A DNA stretch of 64,000 nucleotides, from positions 1 to 64,000 of the forward strand of contig NC_010529.1 in the NCBI RefSeq assembly GCF_000069785.1, given 5' to 3'. The notes under the pieces were generated by a model, which saw only the letters and a list, made by a program, of their open reading frames with translations, searched no databases and was not told the DNA's origin. Positions 29,266 to 38,019 of the stretch are shown piece by piece. The DNA is from Cupriavidus taiwanensis LMG 19424. GTDB taxonomy: Bacteria > Pseudomonadota > Gammaproteobacteria > Burkholderiales > Burkholderiaceae. Numbering within the stretch: the first letter of the stretch is position 1; each line of letters starts with the position of its first letter. A program made the position numbers and the translations under genes.

Positions 29266-30954
29266 ATGTCGCCTATCCAAATGCATACTGCAGCAATCTG
29301 GGTAATTTTCATGCTGTCAAGTTGCGCCTCCGTGGAGGTCACTACGAAAGAGGTGCCAGTCGACACAAACACACCTCCGCCATTGCTTCGAGAAAAGACC
29401 CCGCCCCCCTATATTGGTCTGGCCTTGTCAGGTGGTGGCAATAGATCTGCACTGTATTCCTCATATGTTATAGACCTCCTTTCGGCGCTGCCGGTCCGAG
29501 CCATGGCTCCCACCCGCCAGTACAGCTTCATGGATACCGTGCAGTATATATCCAGCGTATCTGGAGGCGGCTTTGCTGCTTCCTACTATTCGACAAAGAG
29601 GGATGCCTCACTCAACGGGCCTGATTGGAACGCAACTAAGCAATCGTTCTATAGCCAATTTCACTCGAAAATGAATGAGAATTGGGAGGCTGCCATCGGG
29701 TGGAGATTATTCGCCACCATCTTTACAAGAACACCGATCGAACTGCTCGAGCGGAGCCTCGAGAGTGATTTCTTGAAGGGGGAAACATTTGGCTCATTGG
29801 CGCAGAAGGAGGCCTCCGGAAGGTCGCCCGTAATGATTTTCAATGCTACTCATTACGATACAGGTCGAAAATTCGTGATGAGTACCTTGCCGACCGCGAC
29901 TTTCAAGCTACGCACTGATAAACTTATAATAGACATTCTTGAGTTGAAAGAGAGAAAAGCAAAGTTATCGCTTCTCGACCAGTCTTCGCTATCCGCCCGT
30001 ATGTTTTCGAATATCGAGCGCTCGACCTATGCAGAGAGCTTCCATGAGGCCACTCCTGAACTCCTCAATACGTTGGTACCCGAGGGCTTTGACGCTATTC
30101 AGGGGCCGGGGTCCGCTTCCCTAGATTACGAGGATATGCCGCTGTCATTGGCAGTAGCGTCATCCGGTGCCTTCCCAGGGCTAGGTCCTTTACCATTAAC
30201 AGTAAAAGCGCCGAATGGAAACGTTCTCGATTACACATACGTCCACCTGATTGACGGAGGAGTGACCGATAATAGCGGCGTAGAATCTCTGGCGCAAATA
30301 TTTCTTCGTGATCTTATAAGCCCGTATACGAACAAGGTAAGTGGCACGGAAAAATCTCCGATCACGGAAAACATGGACTACGCGCTAATCATCAAAGTCG
30401 ATGCGTCGCTCCCATTCAGGGAAAGTAGTCCTGCCTTCAAGAACAGGACAACGCCGCTTTGGACCATCCTAGCTGATCCCGGTCAACCCAGTGATATTCA
30501 AGAGGAAAGAACGAACTTTTATCGAAAAAGTCTTTGGCATTTTGCGGGGGGTAATACAAACATGGTAGCTGGAACACCTGACAATCCCATCAGCAGAATG
30601 AAAATCATCGAGTTCCGGCACACGGACCTTAGCGATGCCGACCAAGTAGGCGCGCTAGCGCTAGAAGGAGCTCCGAGGCGGATTAAAGATCGAATTCAAC
30701 CGAAAGGGTGTCGCGTTCCATTAAGTCGCGAGGATGCGCAAAGGCGGCTCTCGGAAGTTTCTACAAGATATCATCTTTCCGATGAGTGTGATGTATCTTG
30801 GCTCCGAATCTCTGCTTGCTCATCGGTATTAAAGCACGCCCCGAATATCCAGCGCTTTTACCAACTCGCCGACGGAAAAGCTTCAGAATATGCTCTTGAT
30901 AATTTGTATGAACGAACACGAATGCTTTGCCCGGAAATGTTCAGCGAATCATAG
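29266..30954 (+). CDS. Patatin-like phospholipase lipoprotein
   Basis: 562-aa lipid acyl hydrolase, probably anchored in a membrane. The start at 29266 is preferred over 29197 because AGGG lies 7 bp upstream and the protein then begins with a short hydrophobic signal ending in the lipobox LSSC. The oxyanion loop is SGGGNRSA near residue 56. The nucleophile elbow is SSVSGGGF near 96, with Ser in place of the first Gly of GxSxG. The catalytic dyad Asp is in LIDGGVTDN near 329. A second lipoprotein follows directly. Its A+T content looks higher than in the Wadjet genes. A host lipase or a conflict effector are both possible; context favours accessory cargo. Confidence 0.85.
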   Translation: MSPIQMHTAAIWVIFMLSSCASVEVTTKEVPVDTNTPPPLLREKTPPPYIGLALSGGGNRSALYSSYVIDLLSALPVRAMAPTRQYSFMDTVQYISSVSGGGFAASYYSTKRDASLNGPDWNATKQSFYSQFHSKMNENWEAAIGWRLFATIFTRTPIELLERSLESDFLKGETFGSLAQKEASGRSPVMIFNATHYDTGRKFVMSTLPTATFKLRTDKLIIDILELKERKAKLSLLDQSSLSARMFSNIERSTYAESFHEATPELLNTLVPEGFDAIQGPGSASLDYEDMPLSLAVASSGAFPGLGPLPLTVKAPNGNVLDYTYVHLIDGGVTDNSGVESLAQIFLRDLISPYTNKVSGTEKSPITENMDYALIIKVDASLPFRESSPAFKNRTTPLWTILADPGQPSDIQEERTNFYRKSLWHFAGGNTNMVAGTPDNPISRMKIIEFRHTDLSDADQVGALALEGAPRRIKDRIQPKGCRVPLSREDAQRRLSEVSTRYHLSDECDVSWLRISACSSVLKHAPNIQRFYQLADGKASEYALDNLYERTRMLCPEMFSES

Positions 30955-31044
30955 ATGGCATCATTATTTCCGCAAGTGAGTAGGGTTACTGAAGCATTTT
31001 ACATATACTTGTATTTTTTAAACAAAAAGAAACGACACAATAAT

Positions 31045-31890
31045 ATGAACTTTCGTGGCACGTATGCAGCTTTTCTGGGCCTTTGCATTGCTATTCTGCC
31101 AGGCTGTGCGACGCATAACACGGGTGAGAGCGGGTTGGCGGTCTTTAACCCAAATCCATCTCGCGACGTGAAAGCCCGGCAACCATTTTCGGTAGCGTAC
31201 CACATGAACTCCAACAAGAGCCTTGAGACAGAAATTATTCCAGCGCTGAACGATTACCTCGGTGACATTCTGACTGCAGGAAACCTGGTTGACCAGCAGC
31301 AGAGTTATGTGTCTACAGCAACGTTTTTAGGCGCTTTGGCCGCAACATTTGGAGCGATATACGAAAAGACGGCGTTAATACTCACAGGTGTGGGGGTCAG
31401 CGGCGCGGGTTACGCTGTCGACAAACAGTACAATCTTACGGCCCAGTCTGTCGCATATGATCATGCCGTGACCAATCTCATGTGCGTGATAAATGCTGCA
31501 AACGGCGTCTCGGATAATGATATACAAAACACAATTGCCTATGCTGGAAAGGATGACGATAGGCTTGCCGGTGTAAATGCCAAAAATTCCATACTCATAC
31601 AGGCCAATGCGGTAACGGCCCGCCTTCGGACTGCACTCAAGGCAGCGCCTAGATCAAATCCATCAGAGAATGATCTGGTTGCATATATGAACAAATTAAA
31701 GGCTAGTGAAGGAAAGCCGCAGCCGAACATGAATGGAGCCGCCGTTCAAAGTTTGATCCAAGATGAACAAGCTAAAGGTAGGAGCGCTAGTGAAGCCCAG
31801 CAACTGATTTTCGATAGATATTCGGTATCCATTACACGGGTACTACAGTTGAATGCGAATCTCGCTAAATGTCAAAATACCATGCTTTGA
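31045..31890 (+). CDS. Lipoprotein partner of the patatin
   Basis: 281-aa predicted lipoprotein. The start at 31045 gives a signal peptide, FLGLCIAILPGC, with a lipobox Cys near residue 20. The frame is open from 30955, but the upstream codons do not look like a signal. A second hydrophobic, Gly-rich stretch (TATFLGALAATFGAIY...GVGVSGAGYAV) near 95-130 could be a membrane segment or glycine-zipper-like element. I do not recognise the family. It lies 90 bp after the patatin gene on the same strand and is likely co-transcribed, which suggests the two act together at the envelope. Confidence 0.8.
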   Translation: MNFRGTYAAFLGLCIAILPGCATHNTGESGLAVFNPNPSRDVKARQPFSVAYHMNSNKSLETEIIPALNDYLGDILTAGNLVDQQQSYVSTATFLGALAATFGAIYEKTALILTGVGVSGAGYAVDKQYNLTAQSVAYDHAVTNLMCVINAANGVSDNDIQNTIAYAGKDDDRLAGVNAKNSILIQANAVTARLRTALKAAPRSNPSENDLVAYMNKLKASEGKPQPNMNGAAVQSLIQDEQAKGRSASEAQQLIFDRYSVSITRVLQLNANLAKCQNTML

Positions 31891-32028
31891 TTGTGTGAGT
31901 GGCGTGAATTCTGTTCCTGCATCAGGTGAATGCCTGCGCCGGTCCTTCGGCCCAACCCACTCAAGATGGGCCAAGAACGATTGCAATTTGCGCCAAAAAC
32001 GCTTGGCAGGTGACGAGGTGTGAATGGC

Positions 32029-32072
32029 CGTTGCCCTGCTTGCGCCATCTGTTTTGCGCAAGCAGGGCAACG
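32029..32072. repeat. Perfect 17-bp inverted repeat with 10-base loop
   Basis: Arms 32029-32045 and 32056-32072 are exact reverse complements. It lies about 140 bp after the lipoprotein stop. There is no T-run after the stem, so a simple intrinsic terminator is unlikely. It may be a processing hairpin or a site scar. Confidence 0.85.
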
Positions 32073-32249
32073 AGGATCGCTTCTCAAGCCTCCCTTGGCG
32101 CTGACATCACGCCAGCAGCCACCCACACCCGCGTCCCGGCGGGAAGGCCCAGCATCACAGATCCCCTCCCACCAAGCTCGCTAGCAGAAGCCGTAGAACA
32201 ACACACTCAGGCTTGCCATCGAAACACACGCGCGCGCCACGACATGCGA

Positions 32250-32520
32250 TGACAAGCCCGGTCGATCGGCTCCGCCGCCGGCGGCGACGTCATGTGCACG
32301 GGCAGGATTAAATCGGCCGGAGCCAACGCGGATGTCGCGGCTGGCTCCTGATCCCGCCACAACTTCGACACGAGATTTGCGTTCAGGCCATGCGCGCGGG
32401 CAACTTCTGACAGCGAGCGTGTCGGGTCTCGTGCTTCTGCCACGACCTGCGTGTGGAACTCTTTTGTGCAGTTCGTGGAGCCATACCGGCGACCCCGCGC
32501 CTTGATTTCTATTTCATCTT
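32250..32520 (-). pseudogene. IS66-type orfA (TnpA) remnant
   Basis: The reading RRYGSTNCTKEFHTQVV, then LSEVARAHGLNANLV, is the helix-turn-helix block of IS66 TnpA proteins. No tnpB or tnpC lies beside it and the frame has no family-like continuation on either side, so it is a scar of an older IS66 insertion. It differs clearly from the TnpA of the IS66 copy at the right end of the window. Confidence 0.7.
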
Positions 32521-32874
32521 GTCCTACCAGATTCTGATGGGAATTAGACCGCGTCTTCGGACTCTCATGAACATACGGTGCTGGTGCAACGCTTACGACT
32601 TTGGTTAAGCGTAGAGAACAGGCCGAGCAAGCTCTTTCCAAGAGATATTCCATCGTTGATGCCGTTACGCACGTGCGCCACCGGCAAATCGACACGAACG
32701 AACATCGCCAACTCAGAATCCGCCGTTTCAGGCTTGGATTGCCAGGGTGGCGAAAGACCGCGAGGTTGAAAATGCGCCAGCGATGGACTACTACTATCGA
32801 CACCCACACCCACGCTTACGTAGGGCGCTACGCCAGTGGCCATGAACCAAAGGACAGCGACGGAGGAGGAACCT

Positions 32875-33945
32875 ATGCATGAAGGTTCAGGCAGCTGGGG
32901 CTTCGCACGGCCGCTCCGCTTAATTGTTTGCATCGCAATCCTCTCATCTGCCAATGTCGCTTATGCTCGAATGCCGATGGTCGAGCCGCCCGGTCAGCCC
33001 ATCAATGACGACCTCTTGGATGGGTTTTTGCGTCAAGGTGGGTGGAGCCAAACTGCGGATGATGATCCTAGTGCCAGGCAACTTGAGGCAAGTTACATTA
33101 AGGGCATTGTTGACGCATACGTGGCGAAGCCATCCGATCCTAAAGCGATCAATGACTTGGGGTTAGTCGGTCTGGCGCTGGCGGTGGCGGAATGGGGAGT
33201 AGAGCCTGCTGATGGACTACCGGACGACCCTGCCGGAAAGAACTGGGGGGGCGTCATTGGCGCAGACGGAAAACGTTTAATGAGCTATTCGAAGGGCGCG
33301 ATTGGTGTTTCCCATGCTGACAGCGATTCTCTCGCTGATTTCTTCTCCTTCATCAAGAAAGATAGAGGAGATTCCCTGCCACAGGCGACGCGGTTCTATC
33401 AGCTTCAAGGCATCAATTTCGACCGGCTTTACGCGGACGGCGGCCATTGCAACAGGCCTTCGACCGTAATTGTTATTGATCTGAACGGAAAGCCATTTGG
33501 ATACGTCGAGCATGGATATGCTGGGGATCGCTATTGTGGAATATACAGAAAGTACAAAACCAACGAAGAAGACTGGAGAATTTTTCGGCACAATATGCGC
33601 CTCGTCCTTAGAACCAGGGAGGGGCAGGCTTATCTCATCAATGCATGGTTGAAGGAATATTGGTGGCCCTCTTACCGGAAGGTCGCCGGGCAACCTAATG
33701 GAAAAATCGAGGACGTTATTATCAATTCACGGATTCGCAACTCATCTCCTGTCACGGCAAACTGCACGCTGGGAAAGGCAAGGAGTAGCGGCGATGCCAT
33801 CTCAGCCCAACTAAATGCGTATGCATCGAAGGACTGTCATGGGAAGCCGGATCACAAGCGACGTTGGCCGTATATGATGCGCGCGGTCGTAGTCTACAGA
33901 TTTTATGCTAATCATCAGTTAGCTGAGCAGACACGGCAAAAATAA
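32875..33945 (+). CDS. Exported protein of unknown function
   Basis: 356 aa. The start at 32875 is fixed by a strong GGAGGAGGA ribosome-binding site 5-13 bp upstream; the frame opens 13 codons earlier without one. The protein has an N-terminal signal peptide (LIVCIAILSSANVAYA, cleavage near residue 32). Segments such as GLALAVAEWGVEPADG, MSYSKGAIGVSHAD and the Cys pairs of the C-terminal half suggest a periplasmic hydrolase-like domain, perhaps lysozyme-like. I cannot name a family. It lies near a DUF2272 gene and an amidase-like fragment, which would fit a peptidoglycan-active cluster. Confidence 0.75.
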   Translation: MHEGSGSWGFARPLRLIVCIAILSSANVAYARMPMVEPPGQPINDDLLDGFLRQGGWSQTADDDPSARQLEASYIKGIVDAYVAKPSDPKAINDLGLVGLALAVAEWGVEPADGLPDDPAGKNWGGVIGADGKRLMSYSKGAIGVSHADSDSLADFFSFIKKDRGDSLPQATRFYQLQGINFDRLYADGGHCNRPSTVIVIDLNGKPFGYVEHGYAGDRYCGIYRKYKTNEEDWRIFRHNMRLVLRTREGQAYLINAWLKEYWWPSYRKVAGQPNGKIEDVIINSRIRNSSPVTANCTLGKARSSGDAISAQLNAYASKDCHGKPDHKRRWPYMMRAVVVYRFYANHQLAEQTRQK

Positions 33946-34665
33946 CCACCATGTTTCGCGTGGCGCATTTGATTTCGACCATAACGTCTGAGATATTGGG
34001 CGTCAATGAGCTGTCGAATACCAGAGCGAACCCCCGTTGTTCCAGCGATGGGGGCTGACACCCAGACACTTATATCTGCGTTCAGTCGTACGTAATTGAC
34101 ATCCGCGGGAGGATTTTTCCAACCCCTGCCACTATTATGCCAAGCCGTCCGCCTTCAACGGACAAGACACCGCTGTTGCAATCTCCAGTGGTGATCACAC
34201 TGTCTGGCTCCCAACGGTTTGACCACGTTCGCCGTTGTTGTGCAGCCTAAACTCAAGTCGCCACTGGCTCGTGATTCGCCTGGCAGCCCTGCGCCATTCC
34301 CCGCTGAGCTTGGATGCAACTGGCGCTGCCTACAACCGCCTCGCCCGTGGACACTTTGGTGCTTGTGCTCGTGCTCTGGGTTGCCGGCTTCTGGCTCTGT
34401 ACCGCAGTCTCCGACCAGCAGTGAGCATTACTAGTCGGATAAACATATCGGACGCAGTCTGAAACCAGTCCTATTAAACATCGAATGGCTTTCATTAGCA
34501 CATTTTTGTTGGGCCCTTCTTATCTCGCTTGCCGTCAACTACCTCTCTGCCTGGCGGCACGCAGTGCGCAGCTAGTTTCTGGGCGCAGCGCTTTCTTTCT
34601 TCGCTCCGATTGGGCATTGATGCTTGTATCGGAGGGGTTGGCCCGAGGAAGAATGGGCGGCCACA
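33946..34665. other. 720-bp gap
   Basis: No gene can be supported. Short frames at 34219-34462 overlap each other and show no family. It may hold decayed sequence. Confidence 0.4.
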
Positions 34666-35238
34666 TCATAAGGCACATTCCACAATGGAGATGAAGGACT
34701 GGCTATTCCTTTGTTTGATGCGTCCATGCGAATCCAATTGAATTGTGACCTTTCCAATTGAGTTGTGTTCATTACCCCCAATCGTTGCTATTTCGCTATC
34801 CGAAGCTTCTACGACGATGGCCGAGTGCGAAGCATACTTTTCGTGTGCGGCGGCGTAATCGAAGTCGAAGTGCTCGCCAGGTTGATTATTTTGGATAATG
34901 TCGCCAACTTTCGGAGCGTACTGTTCAATTCTTCGCCCCCAAAAAAATCCCGTCCCATCCTGGGCATTCTTGATTGCCCGGAAACAAAACTGAGAATGTC
35001 GACGCGCGAACACAAACCCCACGGGTGCCACCGCCGCGTCCTCCGAGGCTCGCTTTACGCACCAACTCACGAATACCGCCGACCAATACACATCCGTTCC
35101 TAGAAACGTTTTGCCGAGATCCTCCCAGTACTGACGGATTTGCTCGGCAAGGATTGGATTATCCTCGTTCATCTCGTGATACTTCTGGTGTTGTCCCTTC
35201 GCTATCGCAATGAGGCATTCTTGAAAGAGGGTCGGCAT
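34666..35238 (-). CDS. DUF2272-like protein (possible cell-wall amidase)
   Basis: 190 aa with the pattern of DUF2272, which resembles CHAP/NlpC-type cysteine hydrolases. DVYWSAVFVSWCVKRA near residues 48-63 carries the candidate nucleophile Cys or Ser, and SHSAIVVE near 137-144 carries the candidate His. The start at 35238 has AGGAG five bases upstream. There is no signal peptide, so export, if any, would need a secretion system. It lies next to the chimeric gene whose C-terminus is amidase-like. A role as a wall-active effector is inference. Confidence 0.65.
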   Translation of the reverse strand: MPTLFQECLIAIAKGQHQKYHEMNEDNPILAEQIRQYWEDLGKTFLGTDVYWSAVFVSWCVKRASEDAAVAPVGFVFARRHSQFCFRAIKNAQDGTGFFWGRRIEQYAPKVGDIIQNNQPGEHFDFDYAAAHEKYASHSAIVVEASDSEIATIGGNEHNSIGKVTIQLDSHGRIKQRNSQSFISIVECAL

Positions 35239-35773
35239 GAAGGCTCCTGCACGGAAAGGTAGTATTTGGTATAGACGATTTTAATCGCGGAGGGCAACCT
35301 CATTGGTGAAAAAAACGGGGAAAACAGGGCGTGAACCAGAGACGCGCGCTAAAAGCCGGCAAACCGCTTCATGACCGTTCCGCGCCTCAACAAATGACCT
35401 CGTCATCGCCAGTCAGGATGCGTTGGTGCTATTTGCGACGCCGGCTCGCGAGCCCAGTCGCCTTGGAGGCAACCCCGGATTGCCGGGTTCCCAGCGCGGC
35501 CGATGGGGGTGGTTCGATGAACCGCATACAGCAACCTCCAACCAACCTGACACACTGACTTGCTCGGTTTAAAGCTAAGGAAGCTCTTTTTATCGTCGGT
35601 ATAGCCAAGTTTTATGCGCATGCCGGGCACGAACGCAACGCGCGATCGGCGGAAAATCGATACGTCGGCGGCGGACGTGCAATCCAAACAGCGTCGATGA
35701 ATGCGCTTGCACGTAGCTCCGATCAGCTTCGAAGATTAAACGGAGACATATTTTGGGTTGACGTCATGAGCGC
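35239..35773. other. 535-bp gap between convergent-looking remnants
   Basis: No gene supported. The short frame at 35697-35894 is the antisense of the chimeric gene's 3' end. Confidence 0.4.
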
Positions 35774-37768
35774 TTACGAGCAACTGTCGCCTATTGCCAC
35801 TAATCGGTGGCAGATGAAGGTTCCCCAACGGGAAAGATCGAAATTGCGAGGGTCGTCGTGTCCGCCGCCAATGTTACGATCTATTGCGACGTGAAACGCG
35901 GGCACTAACCACTCCCCTGCGCGGACGCTGGCATTGATATAAGCAAGTGCCAATCGGTCATACTGTGCGTCGGTAAACCCGGGAGATTGGGAAATTCTGT
36001 CGTTTATACATTTCCCTTTGTCATTTAGAGGTGATTGACCTGGCTTTAACTCTACCGAACGGACCTGAACACTCTCAACGTGCAGAAAAATCCCCTTAGA
36101 TCTTTCGCCCACAACCTTGTTCTCAAGTCTCGTCGCACGCCAAGGAACCGAGAAATCTCGTTCTTGGGGGCGCACCGTCTTTCCGTCCCGCGTGATGAAC
36201 ATGTGCGCTTGTTTGTAATCTTTCCAGCGTTCTACACGATTCCATGGCGCCGTCGGCAAATCAGCGCTCGCTAGACGTTTGATGTTTGCACAGACGTTGT
36301 CGCTTGTGTCGTGAAGAACGAAATATCGTGCAGAAGGTCGGCCGTTTGCGTTAGACCGGGATAGGGGCTTGTCTAGCAGACCTCCTATCCGGACATCAAA
36401 ATCATAGCGAGTTTTATTGTCGCCTATATTGTTTTGAAGTGTTATACCCGCCGGCGCGTCAGGATAGAAGCGCTTCGCAAGAGACGAGAAAACATTGAGC
36501 CGTGACTCCGTTTCATAAAATGTCTCATCCAGATACGCATTGGTCTTGATATTTTCTTCGGCCAATTTTATTCGAATGGACGCGGCGTCTTCCCGACTCT
36601 TATGTAGTAAGTGCTGGTAATCTTGTAGCTTATGAAACTTAGCTCGCAAGTCAGACAGCTGCGCGCTTACTGCAGCGTATTGATCCAACGCCCTTTTATC
36701 CGATAGATACCTAAGTTTGGCGTCCACCGACTGGTTAAGTTGGTGAATCTCCAACTCAAGATTCCTTTTCTCCGTCTCCAACCTCATTCGTTCCTGGCCG
36801 AGTCGGGCTATGCGATTTGTCAGCAATTGCGAGTGAAACGCTTCCACTTCCTGCAGATGCTTCAAAGTTTCGTCGCGAAATGCTCTTTGGAGTTCGCCAT
36901 ACATAGCGAGCACCTTCTCGCGCGGAATATCTGCGCGTGCTTCGAGGCTCTTCTGAACGTTAGAAAGAGCGTTTTCCACGACAGCTCTCTTGTTTTTTAG
37001 CGCACGGAGACGGCCCGTCAAATCGTTTGCTTCTTTCTCGATTTGATAGTAATCCTCCGCGACGGCGAACTGCGCTAGATCGCTCTCAAACCTTGCAATT
37101 TGCTCTTCAAGATGTTTTGCTTGCAGCGACGCATCCTTGCTACCGGTGTAGTATTCTCGAATGAAAGGATCGTTCTTGAAGTTTCTCTCAAAAAGTTCCA
37201 GCTCAGACTGTCGAGTGCGAAGTGAGTACTTGTTTTCAACCAAAGAGATATCTATCCCAAGCAGGAACAAATTCCGTAGCAAGACCGTATATGGCTCTCG
37301 ATCTGATGAGGTAATTTTTGGATCGTTATAGTCAGCTTTGGATCGCCGAATGAAGCGCGGCAGTAGTGAACGGAAACTAAGTTGCGACCCACCCCAATCA
37401 GGAAAATGAAAGCAAAGCTTCCCTAGTAGTTCGTTGAAGGCCTTGACTTTCAATATTTGCCCGTTCAGGGAAATGGTGCCTTGCTTGTCGGTGCTACGCG
37501 ATGAAGAATAAGCGGTTTGTCCAATCTCAAAGCGCAGCGTAAATTCCCAACTGGGAAGATGTTGGCGAAAGCTCGTATTTGTACTGGAGCCCAAACAAAA
37601 ATGAATGATTTCGATCAGTAGGGACTTTCCAACGCCGTTATAGGATCGACTGTCGTCCTCGCCATGCAATTGATCTTTCCGCGAGCCAATGACGAGCGAC
37701 ACGCCCGTCCGATTGAACTTGACGGTCTTAAAGGTGGTTCTATTCGATGTAAGCTCGATTAGGCGCAT
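35774..37768 (-). CDS. Chimera: DUF2326-like ABC-3C ATPase fused to amidase-like domain
   Basis: 664 aa. Residues 1 to about 455 are the ATPase of an ABC three-component system, DUF2326-like. It has a Walker A-type YNGVGKSLLIEI near 42-53 and two long coiled-coil stretches (about 190-390). It should end with a second nucleotide-binding half with Walker B (a HDSP-like motif), but at VRIGG near 457 the sequence changes. From about 468 it reads ARYFVLHDTSDN, then HMFITRDGKTVRP, then FVPAFH-like and GHDDPRNFD blocks. These resemble the zinc sites of an N-acetylmuramoyl-L-alanine amidase. The junction lies near 36390-36400. The ATPase lacks its second half and is probably inactive. It overlaps the upstream gene by 10 bp. 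Confidence 0.7.
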   Translation of the reverse strand: MRLIELTSNRTTFKTVKFNRTGVSLVIGSRKDQLHGEDDSRSYNGVGKSLLIEIIHFCLGSSTNTSFRQHLPSWEFTLRFEIGQTAYSSSRSTDKQGTISLNGQILKVKAFNELLGKLCFHFPDWGGSQLSFRSLLPRFIRRSKADYNDPKITSSDREPYTVLLRNLFLLGIDISLVENKYSLRTRQSELELFERNFKNDPFIREYYTGSKDASLQAKHLEEQIARFESDLAQFAVAEDYYQIEKEANDLTGRLRALKNKRAVVENALSNVQKSLEARADIPREKVLAMYGELQRAFRDETLKHLQEVEAFHSQLLTNRIARLGQERMRLETEKRNLELEIHQLNQSVDAKLRYLSDKRALDQYAAVSAQLSDLRAKFHKLQDYQHLLHKSREDAASIRIKLAEENIKTNAYLDETFYETESRLNVFSSLAKRFYPDAPAGITLQNNIGDNKTRYDFDVRIGGLLDKPLSRSNANGRPSARYFVLHDTSDNVCANIKRLASADLPTAPWNRVERWKDYKQAHMFITRDGKTVRPQERDFSVPWRATRLENKVVGERSKGIFLHVESVQVRSVELKPGQSPLNDKGKCINDRISQSPGFTDAQYDRLALAYINASVRAGEWLVPAFHVAIDRNIGGGHDDPRNFDLSRWGTFICHRLVAIGDSCS

Positions 37769-38019
37769 AAGGCCGCTTCCGGGCGGTGGCGATGCAGTTC
37801 ACCAGCGTCATTCATCTGAATAAGTCCGAGCGCAAACAAAGCATCGAGAGCCAGCACCATGTTGTCGAACGTCTGGAAGGCTGGATAGCATGAGGCTTGT
37901 CGCTGAAAAGCGCGCCACAGATTGTCGACTGTGATCGGTTGAGAGACGTTTTCCATGACGAAAGCCCCGAGACCGAGCAGGGACTCCGCAAAAGAAATGT
38001 GCTTGTCAGGAAGCAACAT
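37759..38019 (-). CDS. ABC-3C middle component (MC6-like)
   Basis: 86 aa. The start at 38019 (MLLPDKHISFAESLLGLGAF) matches the N-terminus of small ABC-3C middle components; a longer frame upstream to 38127 is the effector gene in another frame. The segment FDNMVLALDALFALGLIQ near the C-terminus is also typical. These small winged-helix-like proteins are thought to bridge the effector and the ATPase. It overlaps the effector gene by 14 bp and the ATPase gene by 10 bp. Confidence 0.75.
   Translation of the reverse strand: MLLPDKHISFAESLLGLGAFVMENVSQPITVDNLWRAFQRQASCYPAFQTFDNMVLALDALFALGLIQMNDAGELHRHRPEAALCA

Noticed and set aside
32029..32072. Considered as an integron attC site
   Set aside because: The arms lack the GTTRRRY/RYYYAAC boxes and the usual unpaired bases; no cassette structure around it.
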